The notes under the pieces: generated by a model
What the model saw: the letters and a program-made list of their open reading frames with translations, nothing else
What the model was told of the DNA's origin: nothing
The model's database searches: none
DNA from: an uncultured Porphyromonadaceae bacterium
GTDB lineage: Bacteria > Bacteroidota > Bacteroidia > Bacteroidales > Muribaculaceae
Direction of reading: 5' to 3'
Length of the DNA: 64,000 nt
Assembly (NCBI GenBank): GCA_902493335.1
Contig: CABUPJ010000003.1
Location: forward strand, 20,415 to 84,414
Shown here: positions 43,182 to 51,500 of the stretch, one piece after another
How the letters are laid out: each line of letters opens with the position of its first letter
Position numbering within the stretch: position 1 is the stretch's first letter
Position numbers and translations under genes: made by a program

Positions 43182-44519
43182 TTATTCAACGCTCTGGCGC
43201 ATGTAGTCGAGGCCCTCGCGCACTATCTGCTGGAGCGGGAGCTTCGACGTGTCGACATATTCGGCGGCGGCGAAGTCTTCGGGCGCCACCTCGTAGATGC
43301 CGAGTTTCTCCATGGCGTCGATGTCGTGGCTGATAATCGCTTTTATCAGATATTCCGACATGATGTCGAGAGGAACGACACGGTCATATTCGCCGCTCAT
43401 TATCATGGCGCGGCGTCCGCCGTTGAGACGGGCGTCGGGGGCGAAGAGACGGTTCAGGAAATGACCCGGGAATGTCGGACTGACGCTTGCTTTCGACGGC
43501 TTGAGCGATGCCCAGCCCATAAACTCGTCGACGTCGTCGCCTTCGGCGATGACTGTTATCTGACGGTAGGGGAAGTGCATATAGCCGTCTTCTTTTTCGG
43601 CGACCCCGGTAAAGACGTTGCCCGATATGATTCTTATATGATGGTCTGATTTCTTGACGAGACCTTTGATGACTGTGGCTACAGGTGCGCCGAAAACCGT
43701 CTTGACCAGCGACGGTTTTTCGACTTCGGGGCCGGTGACAGCCACGACGGTCGTGCAGTCGCGCCGGCCGGTGGTGACGAGCACGCCGATTCTATACAGC
43801 GTGTCGATGCCGAGAGTCCAGATTGTCTCGCCTTTGTTGACGGGCGCAATGTTGGCGGCCTGAACACCGGCGTTTCCCGAAGGGTGGGGACCCGTGACGG
43901 TTACGCTCTCGGCCCCTTTGATGTTGCCGAAGAACGACCCTTCGCGATGCGAGATGTAGACTTTGCCGGGAGTGATGGCCGACAGAAGTTTTACAGCGGC
44001 CTCATATACGGCAAGGTCTTTCGGCATGTAAGTCTCGTATGCGGCTGCAAGAGGAGCCGAGTCTATCGCGGTCACGAATATGTCGCGCGGTGTTTTGGCT
44101 GTCTCGGGGACAATGGCATATGGACGCTGGCTCATCTCGGCCAGCAGACCTGATCCGGCAAGCAGTCTTACCGCATTCTCCGGTGTGAAACCGCTCGGGA
44201 TCTCATACTTGACAGTGTCTGCCGCGACCCCGCACGATTCAACCTCGACTCTTAGAATTTTCCTTCTCTCGCCTCTGACGATAGACTTTACACGTCCAGC
44301 AATGGGTGAAACAATCTTGACTTCAGGACAATATTTGTCATGCATCAGCGGTGAGCCGATTGCAACGCTATCGCCCTCCTTAACGTCAAGTTTCGGCTTC
44401 AGCCCCGTGAAGTCATCGGGGTCGATAGCGATACGGTCGGTTTCGGCCTGATGTATCCCGGTGTCAGTGACAGCTCCGTATATTTTCAGGTCCAATCCCT
44501 TCTTGATCTTGATTTTCAT
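43182..44519 (-). CDS. nqrA: Na+-translocating NADH:quinone reductase subunit A
   Basis: 445-residue soluble cytoplasmic subunit of NQR, related to the quinone/RnfC fold. The N-terminus IKIKKGLDLKIYGAVTD and the segment GPHPSGNAGVQAANIAPVNK are diagnostic. It opens the operon; a -7 box stands about 66 bases upstream. With NqrB-F it forms the primary Na+ pump that replaces or supplements complex I in many Bacteroidales. Confidence 0.97.
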   Translation of the reverse strand: MKIKIKKGLDLKIYGAVTDTGIHQAETDRIAIDPDDFTGLKPKLDVKEGDSVAIGSPLMHDKYCPEVKIVSPIAGRVKSIVRGERRKILRVEVESCGVAADTVKYEIPSGFTPENAVRLLAGSGLLAEMSQRPYAIVPETAKTPRDIFVTAIDSAPLAAAYETYMPKDLAVYEAAVKLLSAITPGKVYISHREGSFFGNIKGAESVTVTGPHPSGNAGVQAANIAPVNKGETIWTLGIDTLYRIGVLVTTGRRDCTTVVAVTGPEVEKPSLVKTVFGAPVATVIKGLVKKSDHHIRIISGNVFTGVAEKEDGYMHFPYRQITVIAEGDDVDEFMGWASLKPSKASVSPTFPGHFLNRLFAPDARLNGGRRAMIMSGEYDRVVPLDIMSEYLIKAIISHDIDAMEKLGIYEVAPEDFAAAEYVDTSKLPLQQIVREGLDYMRQSVE

Positions 44520-44584
44520 AAGGTTGGTCTTTATGTTTTGTGTTTGGATGTCGATTTTTGTCGATTCTATAAATAATATAGGTG

Positions 44585-44592
44585 CAAAGATA
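44585..44592 (-). promoter_or_regulatory. -7 promoter box of the nqr operon
   Basis: Reads TATCTTTG on the minus strand, a full match to TAnnTTTG. The predicted leader is about 60 bases. The -33 side is AT-rich without a clear TTTG. Confidence 0.55.
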
Positions 44593-44639
44593 AATATAAT
44601 ATTAATACATGTTAACTGTTGTTCTTGAAATTGAAGTTA

Positions 44640-44766
44640 AAAAATACTTATGGAGGTCGCGGGTACAGGCGCTGCCGTATGTTGATGGTGGCTTGAAAAG
44701 CGACATCTGAGAGCGATAGTCAGTCATCGGGGATGGTTGGGAAAACAAGTCTTTGCGATTTTTAAA
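44640..44766. other. GC-richer island in the nqrA-exbB intergenic region, unassigned
   Basis: The 585-base gap 44520-45104 is mostly AT-rich and holds the nqr promoter at its left and the exbB promoter and leader at its right. About 120 bases in its middle are distinctly richer in G and C. The minus strand has a 71-codon open frame across it (44602-44817) with no family resemblance and no promoter I can see. It may be an RNA gene, a gene remnant or simply spacer. Confidence 0.3.
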
Positions 44767-44847
44767 TAATTTTAATTGAAATGATATGATTTTCGCGCAA
44801 AAAACACCAACCGTCAACAGCAGAGATGAAAAATAAGAGAAAAATAT

Positions 44848-44878
44848 TTTGAGGGTTTAAAACAACTTTGTAAATTTG
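44848..44878 (+). promoter_or_regulatory. Promoter of the exbB-exbD-exbD-tonB operon
   Basis: TTTG (44848-44851), 19-base spacer, TAAATTTG (44871-44878): both elements match fully. A start near 44882 gives a leader of about 220 bases before exbB. Confidence 0.75.
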
Positions 44879-44881
44879 CGA

Positions 44882-45104
44882 TGTGATGACAGGTGATTTT
44901 GCCATGTCAGGCCTGTTGGAGAGGGCTGACGTCAGAATCATTTGAACTAACGCGTGACATAAACCAATTTATTAACCGGCTTGATCCTTTATAGACAAGC
45001 CAAATCTAAAAACCATAGAAATTCAATAAGATAAAGACTAATTCATATAATAAATCAAACATTTTTTTCAACAACATTAATTTAATTTAGTTTCAAAAAA
45101 AATC
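44882..45104 (+). promoter_or_regulatory. Long 5' leader of the exbB operon
   Basis: About 220 untranslated bases between the predicted start and the exbB ATG. It holds a 10-base palindrome CTGACGTCAG (44928-44937) and a hairpin with arms GGCTTG (44978-44983) and CAAGCC (44996-45001); the rest is AT-rich. No known riboswitch is recognised. Leaders of this length often regulate mRNA stability or translation. Confidence 0.4.
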
Positions 45105-45929
45105 ATGGAAGCTCAAAAGCCAAATGTAAAACCCGCTGCTGCGGGCAAAGCAAAAAAATCAAATGCACCCGGTATCAAAAACGCATCTTGGGTAATTTTA
45201 ATTTGCGCATGTGTCTGCGTCCTGCTGTTCCTCTTCTGGTTCGGTAACGACATGCACTTCGACGAAGACGGTCATCCCCAGAACCTGTGGGGCACAATCT
45301 ACAAAGGCGGTTTCATCGTGCCTGTCCTCCAGACCCTCTTCCTCACTGTAATCGTTCTCTCGATCGAACGTTACATCGCCCTCAACTCAGCTGCCGGCAA
45401 AGGCAACATCGCCAAATTTGTCGCCAATGTCAAGGCTTGCCTCGCTAAAAACGACATCGCCGGTGCTCAGAACCTCTGCAAAACTCAGAAAGGCTCTGTT
45501 GCTGCTGTAGTTGCTGCCGCTCTCGTTCGCTACGAGGAAATGGACAAAAACACCGTTCTCTCTAAAGAGCAGAAAATCGCTACTCTTCAGAAAGAAGTAG
45601 AAGAGGCTACCGCTCTCGAAATGCCCGCTCTTCAGCAGAACCTCCCCATCGTCGCTACCATGACGACTCTTGGTACTCTCGTTGGTCTTCTCGGTACTGT
45701 AATGGGTATGATCAAATCATTCCAGGCTCTTTCTCAGTCAGGTGCTCCCGACTCGACAGAACTCTCGACCGGTATTTCTGAGGCTCTTATCAACACCGCC
45801 TTCGGTATCGCAACCGGTGCGTTTGCTGTAATCTCTTACAACTTCTACACCAACAAGATCGACAACCTCACTTACGCAATTGACGAAATCGGTTTCTCAA
45901 TCGTTCAAACATTTGCCGCTACCCACTAA
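45105..45929 (+). CDS. exbB: MotA/TolQ/ExbB proton channel family protein
   Basis: 274-residue stator subunit that with ExbD converts proton-motive force into motion of TonB. An N-terminal Lys/Ala-rich cytoplasmic tail precedes the first helix (about 30-47), then a second (about 72-90), a long cytoplasmic domain with two family helices, and the signature LPIVATMTTLGTLVGLLGTV with the last helix at about 225-250 (ALINTAFGIATGAFAVISY). Preceded by a strong promoter and long leader. Codon use is more biased than in most neighbours (ATC, CTC, GCT favoured), as for a highly expressed gene. Confidence 0.95.
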   Translation: MEAQKPNVKPAAAGKAKKSNAPGIKNASWVILICACVCVLLFLFWFGNDMHFDEDGHPQNLWGTIYKGGFIVPVLQTLFLTVIVLSIERYIALNSAAGKGNIAKFVANVKACLAKNDIAGAQNLCKTQKGSVAAVVAAALVRYEEMDKNTVLSKEQKIATLQKEVEEATALEMPALQQNLPIVATMTTLGTLVGLLGTVMGMIKSFQALSQSGAPDSTELSTGISEALINTAFGIATGAFAVISYNFYTNKIDNLTYAIDEIGFSIVQTFAATH

Positions 45930-45978
45930 TTCCATATTTCCAATCTTATAAACAATCACCAATTATAAATAGGTAAAT

Positions 45979-46791
45979 ATGGGAAAAGTAAAAATTAAAA
46001 GAAAAAGTACTCTCATCGACATGACCGCGATGAGTGACGTGACTGTTCTTTTGCTTACTTTCTTCATGTTGACTTCAACCTTCCTGCAGAAGGAGCCCAC
46101 CATCGTCTACACACCTTCTTCAGTATCTGAAGAAAAAGTGCCGATGAACAACCTCGTGACGGTGCTCGTATCTTCGGCCGACAAGAGCGGCAAGTTCGAA
46201 GACCCGTCAGTGCTCGAAGGCAAACTCTTCATCTCGTTTACAGGTGATGCAGACTCGACCCTCTCAAGCGAGAAAATCCGCTTGATGATGCTCGATGAAG
46301 CCCTCTCACTTTACAACGAAAAGCATAAGAGCAATCCCGTCCAGCTCACCCCCCAGCAGAGAGCCACATTCGGAACTATCAACATGTTTGGCGTTCCCTT
46401 CAGTGTGCTTCCCGAAATGCTCTCGATGAGTATCACTGACCGCGATAAATTCCTGGGCGATCTTTCAAACCCCAAAGTCGGTATTCCTATTGACGACAAT
46501 ACAGACTCAAAAGGCAATCTCAACGACTTCCAGGTTTGGCTTCAGGCAATCTACAACGTCGCACAGCGCATCAACAAAGAACAGACCGAAGGTCTGACCC
46601 CCGAAGAGCGCCAGCAGATGTCAAACCTTTACACAGCACTTATGCGTAAAGGCCAGGGTATTGCCATCAAGGCTGACAAAGACACTCCGTTTACAACCGT
46701 ACACCGTGTCTTTGACAACCTCCAGACAATGAAGCTCAACAAGTTCAGCCTCATGACAGCTCTCAAATCAGAAGAAGAACCCACTAAATAA
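45979..46791 (+). CDS. exbD: ExbD/TolR family protein, first copy, enlarged
   Basis: 270 residues, about twice the usual ExbD length. One N-terminal helix (about 19-37) holds the proton-carrying Asp20 in TAMSDVTVLLLTFFML. The periplasmic part has an insertion of roughly 120 residues (about 85-215) before the ExbD C-terminal fold, which ends with IAIKADKDTPFTTVHRVFDN. This enlarged form is seen in Bacteroidetes operons with two ExbD genes. It would form part of the ExbB5-ExbD2 stator, possibly as a heterodimer with the next gene's product. Confidence 0.93.
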   Translation: MGKVKIKRKSTLIDMTAMSDVTVLLLTFFMLTSTFLQKEPTIVYTPSSVSEEKVPMNNLVTVLVSSADKSGKFEDPSVLEGKLFISFTGDADSTLSSEKIRLMMLDEALSLYNEKHKSNPVQLTPQQRATFGTINMFGVPFSVLPEMLSMSITDRDKFLGDLSNPKVGIPIDDNTDSKGNLNDFQVWLQAIYNVAQRINKEQTEGLTPEERQQMSNLYTALMRKGQGIAIKADKDTPFTTVHRVFDNLQTMKLNKFSLMTALKSEEEPTK

Positions 46792-46802
46792 GGTAAAGCA
46801 AT

Positions 46803-47546
46803 ATGGCACAAATAGAACAATCTGACAAAGGCGGCAAAAAGAAAAAAGGCGCCCAGAAAAAGATGTCTATCCATGTGGACTTTACCCCCATGGTGGACAT
46901 GAACATGCTTCTGATCACCTTCTTCATGCTTTGTACAACGATGATCAAGTCTCAGACTCTCCAGATTGTACTTCCTACAAACGAGGAAGTCAAGAAAGAG
47001 AACCAGAATCAGGCCAAGGCCTCTGAGGCGCTCACAATGATTCTCGATACAGAGTACGAAGGCGACAAACCCAAAGTTGACGGCGAGACCGGCAAAACCA
47101 TTCACAATATCTATTATTATGAAGGTGTGGCCGACACAACGTTCTCGACAAGCAAATACCTCCAGAAGGAACAGTTTATCGGCAACCAGAACCGTCAGCC
47201 CCAGGGCATCAGAAAAATCCTCCGCGGTAAAAACGAAGCCGTTATGGAAGAATATGTGAAACTCAAAGAGCAGTGGAAAAACAAGGAGATCACAAAAGAA
47301 GAGTTTGACCGTCTGGCCAAGAAGAACGCTTCTGACTCTAACAAGGTTCGTCCTGTTGTCGTGATCAAACCCGGTCCCAACACTACTTACGAAGGTCTCA
47401 TCAATGCTATCGACGAAATGAACATCAACCAGATTTCACGTTACAGCATAGAGCTTCCCACCGCGACAGATACACTTCTGCTCAAACACTTCGAGCAGGC
47501 TACCGGCGAGACTATTATCCGTCCCACTATAAGAAAGAATAAATAA
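46803..47546 (+). CDS. exbD: ExbD/TolR family protein, second copy, enlarged
   Basis: 247 residues. A Lys/Gly-rich cytoplasmic tail (about 1-20) precedes the helix at about 32-48, where Asp32 in FTPMVDMNMLLITFFML is the proton site. The periplasmic domain is long (about 200 residues), with a charged stretch YVKLKEQWKNKEITKEEFDR and the C-terminal ExbD fold (VVVIKPGPNTTYEGLINAID). It begins 11 bases after the first exbD and 22 bases before tonB. It differs clearly from the first ExbD, so the two probably have distinct places in the complex. Confidence 0.93.
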   Translation: MAQIEQSDKGGKKKKGAQKKMSIHVDFTPMVDMNMLLITFFMLCTTMIKSQTLQIVLPTNEEVKKENQNQAKASEALTMILDTEYEGDKPKVDGETGKTIHNIYYYEGVADTTFSTSKYLQKEQFIGNQNRQPQGIRKILRGKNEAVMEEYVKLKEQWKNKEITKEEFDRLAKKNASDSNKVRPVVVIKPGPNTTYEGLINAIDEMNINQISRYSIELPTATDTLLLKHFEQATGETIIRPTIRKNK

Positions 47547-47568
47547 TTAACTTTAACCGTTTAGAACA

Positions 47569-48426
47569 ATGGCAAAAGACGTAGATCTTTCATCAAAAGA
47601 GTGGCGCGATATAGTATTCGAAGGCAAAAACAAAGAGTTCGGTGCATATACCCTCCGTGCCGGCTCTCCTGCCCGCCACACACGTTCGATTGTGATCGTT
47701 CTCGCGATCCTCATACCCGCCCTCATTCTTCTCGCCCTTTTCTATAAAGGCGTATTCGGCAAACCCGACGAAGAAGAGATGGCTATTAACACCGTTCAGG
47801 AAATCGCTACATTCGACGCTCCTGAAGAGGAAGAAATCGAGGAAGAGGAAGAACAGGTCATCATCGAGCAGCCCGAAGAAGTCATCGTGCCCGAGGAAAT
47901 CACCAACGAGCAGCAGGTGACAAACATTCTCGTCACAGAGGATGACAAATATGAAGAAGACAAGCAGGTTAAAAACCAGGAAGAAGTCATGGAGAACACC
48001 TCTATGATCGGTTCTGTCGACTTCAACGAAGGTGTTGAAGACCTTAACAAGACCCACATCGTGGATCAGGTTATCCAGGAAACAAAACCCGTTGAGGAAG
48101 AAAAGGTTTATAACATGGCTATGGTTGAACAGCAGCCCGAATTCCCCGGTGGTACTGCCGAGATGTACAAATGGCTCGGCAGCCACATCAACTATCCCGC
48201 GGCAGCATCTGAAGAAGGTGTTCAGGGTAAGGTTATCGTCGAATTCGTCGTGTCAAAAACCGGTAAGGTTGAAAACGTCCGCGTCCTCCGCGGCCGTCAC
48301 CCCGCTCTCGACAAAGAGGCCGTGCGCGTTGTCAAAGCGATGCCCGCATGGAACCCCGGTCGTAACAACGGTCAGCCCGTTAAGGTTACATACACACTGC
48401 CTGTCACATTCAAACTCCAACAGTAA
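47569..48426 (+). CDS. tonB: Energy transducer TonB with acidic linker
   Basis: 285 residues. A cytoplasmic N-terminus with KNKEFGAYTLR (a Bacteroidetes TonB mark), one membrane helix at about 42-62 (SIVIVLAILIPALILLALFY), a periplasmic linker that is rich in Glu (PEEEEIEEEEEQVIIEQPEE) instead of the Pro/Lys linker of enterobacterial TonB, and a C-terminal TonB domain (about 195-285) with PEFPGGTAEMYKWLG, YPAAASEEGVQGKV and AMPAWNPGRNNGQ. It passes energy to TonB-dependent receptors, such as SusC-type porins, in the outer membrane. Last gene of the operon. Confidence 0.96.
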   Translation: MAKDVDLSSKEWRDIVFEGKNKEFGAYTLRAGSPARHTRSIVIVLAILIPALILLALFYKGVFGKPDEEEMAINTVQEIATFDAPEEEEIEEEEEQVIIEQPEEVIVPEEITNEQQVTNILVTEDDKYEEDKQVKNQEEVMENTSMIGSVDFNEGVEDLNKTHIVDQVIQETKPVEEEKVYNMAMVEQQPEFPGGTAEMYKWLGSHINYPAAASEEGVQGKVIVEFVVSKTGKVENVRVLRGRHPALDKEAVRVVKAMPAWNPGRNNGQPVKVTYTLPVTFKLQQ

Positions 48427-48455
48427 TTCGCTTTTGAATTCCATACCCTTTCGTT

Positions 48456-48493
48456 CAACTGCCGGCGACAATCTCGTCGGCAGTTGATTTTTT
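48456..48493 (+). terminator. Terminator of the exbB-tonB operon
   Basis: CAACTGCCGGCGAC (48456-48469) pairs with GTCGGCAGTTG (48476-48486) and is followed by ATTTTTT. Confidence 0.88.
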
Positions 48494-48525
48494 CCGTATA
48501 ATTTACATTCGATAAGTGTTTGCAT

Positions 48526-48557
48526 CTTGCCTGTCGCCCAAATTATCACTAACTTCG
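48526..48557 (+). promoter_or_regulatory. Probable promoter of the tamB-symporter operon
   Basis: CTTG (48526-48529), 20-base spacer, TAACTTCG (48550-48557), one mismatch in each element. The predicted start is nearly at the tamB ATG. Confidence 0.4.
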
Positions 48558-48561
48558 CACT

Positions 48562-51500
48562 ATGATTGTCGAAAAGCTGTTAACCTGGCTGCGGTTGCTG
48601 TCAATCGTTCTATTGGCAGTATTTGTCGCATTGCCGATGTGTCTTTATGTGACTCTGTCGACCAATTGGGCCCGAGACAGAGTGAGACATGTCGCAGAAG
48701 TCGAGTTGTCGGCGCTTCTGTCGACTGACGTCAGGATTGACCGCGTCGAGATTAAACCGTTCAACCGCGTGTCGGTCTATGGCCTCAGCGCGTGCGACGA
48801 CAACGGGCGAAAGGCACTTGTAGCCTCTGAGGTAAGTGCGGCTTTCGAGCTGTTTCATTTCGTTTCGACAGGACGCATGGTTTTTGATTTCGCGCTTGTC
48901 GACGGCCTGTCTCTTTCTTTGTCACGTCCGACCAAAGGCGCTCCATTGAATATAGCGCGAATCATCGACCGTCTGAAATCAGATAAAGGCGGCCGCGCGG
49001 CTACGTCATTTGACATCAAGATAAACACGGTCGTTGTCTATGACGGACGCCTTGACTATGATGTCGACGACATGCCGCGTCTCGACAGTGTGTTTGATCC
49101 GTCGCATATATCGTTGAGCCGTCTTAACCTCAACGCCTACATACCCCGCCTTGCAAGCGACGAATACCGTATTGAACTCGACCGCCTGTCGTTTGTCGAG
49201 CAATCGGGCTTTGTGTTGAAAAATCTCGTTGCCAAAGCCGACATTTCCAAAACATCGTTTGCCGTTGACGAGTTAAAATTCTCACTCCCGGTGTCTGACA
49301 TGGCCTTTGAGCCGTTTATGATGGAATACAGCGGCTTTGATGACATTGTGTCAAGTCTCAGAAAAAATAGCGTCAGACTGGCGCTGAAAGACGGCTCTCA
49401 TATATATCCCCCTGATTTGGCTGCGTTTATGCCTGCATTGCATGACTTTGACCATGACTTCGAGGTGGCTCTTGATACCGATTTTTCGTTAAGTCGTCTG
49501 AACGTCAGTGTGCTTCATATATTCAATGACGTTGCAGATGTTGACATCAGCGGTAATGCGGCCTTGATGTCGGACGATGTTGAAAGACCGCGCTTTAATC
49601 TTGAGCGGTGCGACCTTTCGGCGGATATACCCCGGTTACTCGCGGCTTTGAGAATCCTCAATCCGACATTTGTGTCAAAACATCTTGATGCGGTCAGAAC
49701 GCGTCGTCTCTCGGCGCGGGTAGAAGGCCATGGCGATCTGTCGGCAGGACGTTTGTTTGCTGATATATATGCCGGTGACAATACTGTTTCATGCGAGGCG
49801 GCATATCAGACCGCCGATACCTTCAGGACAGCTCGATTAACGGCGTCAGCCGATTTCCTGTTCAATGACATCCCCTCGCTTACGGGAAATGGTGATTTGA
49901 GTGCAGCCTCAGGCATAGCGAAAGCGAGTCTTTCTTTTGTCAGAAAGCATGTCTCGGGTGATATATCTCTCGACGATGCGAGTGTGACATATAAAGATTA
50001 CCGTTACGACAACATCGGAGCCAAAGTCGAAATCGATAATAAAACGACAGTCTTCAGCGGTGCTGTCGCATCAGCGGCACTTGCCTTTGACTTCGACGGC
50101 AGCTTTAATGACACAAAGCCCGTCAGGGAACTTACCGGATCTGTGAATATCTCTAAGGCTGATTTCAACGCTCTCAATCTGACTGACAAATATGAGGACT
50201 ACAGTCTTAGTGCCGCTTTGGAAACAGATGTAAAATTCTCGACAGTCGATGATCTTGACGGACTTGTGCGTGTTCATGATCTCAGATATTCGGGTGCTGA
50301 TGGTAAAGACCTTGCCATAAATAACTTTAAGGTAGAGATTGAACGTGATGGTCTCCAGCCGGCAATCGAAATCGTTTCCGACTTTATAAACGGCCGTATT
50401 AACGGTGATGTGAAATTCACGACTTTTCCTAAAACCGTTATCAATATCGTTGCTGAAGTATTTCCTGCGCTTCTTGATGAAAAAGAAATCAAAAAACTAA
50501 GAGACCATGACCTGACAGGCAACAGATTCGACTTCGATATTACGCTCGGTGCGTGTGAGCATATATCGCAATTCTTCAGGTTGCCCGCCGATGTGATTTA
50601 TCCCGTCACAATCGACGGATACTTTGACGGCGACGCACGCCGGGCTCAGCTTGGCATTGACGCTCCATATCTGAGGCAGGGCGACAAAATTATTGAAAAC
50701 ACCAATGTTTTTGTGAATCTGAATGCCTGTGACAATCAAGCAGACGTATATGCCACGACGCAGATGCCGACTAAGAAAGGAAAGCTCGCCCTCGTCGCGG
50801 CTCTGTCAGGCACACACAACCGCGTAGACAGCCGTATCGACTGGGCGATAGAACGTACAATTCCACTCAACGGACATATAAACTTCTCCACGCTTTTCGG
50901 CCGTACAGAAGACAAAGGTCTGGAAGTGGAAACGAATTTTAATCCGGGAACAATCACATTCGGCGAAGAATTGTGGAACATCAAAAACTCCCGTATAAAC
51001 TATTGCGACAAGCATATCGAGGTCGACCGTTTCGGACTCGACTCGTCAAATCAGAAGCTAATGGTCGATGGTGTTATTTCGGCAGATCCTGCAGATTCCC
51101 TCGTCGTGCGACTTGACAGCGTCAGACTCATAGAAATTTTCGAGACTCTTGAAATTGACAAGGCACTCATTGGCGGTACAGCCACCGGAACAATTACCGG
51201 GAAAAACCTTCTGACAGGTGCTCCCGAACTCAATTCGGATAATCTGCATGTCGATGACATCTCATACAATTACTGTGTGCTTGGCGATGCCGATATAACC
51301 GCAAGATGGGATGCCGAGCGTAAGTCAGTCTGCCTTGATGCCGACATCGTCGAAGAAGGCGGCCGCCATTCGCGCATTGTCGGCGATATCTTCCCGATGA
51401 CCGAGTCGCTTGACATCACGTTTAATGCCGATCATGTCAGAGTCGGTTTCATGAAGCCGTTCATGTCGGCTTTCGCATCTGATCTGTCGGGATACGCGAG

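Noticed and set aside
44602..44817. 71-codon minus-strand frame between nqrA and exbB
   Set aside because: No family likeness, promoter or terminator; retained only as part of an unassigned GC-rich island.
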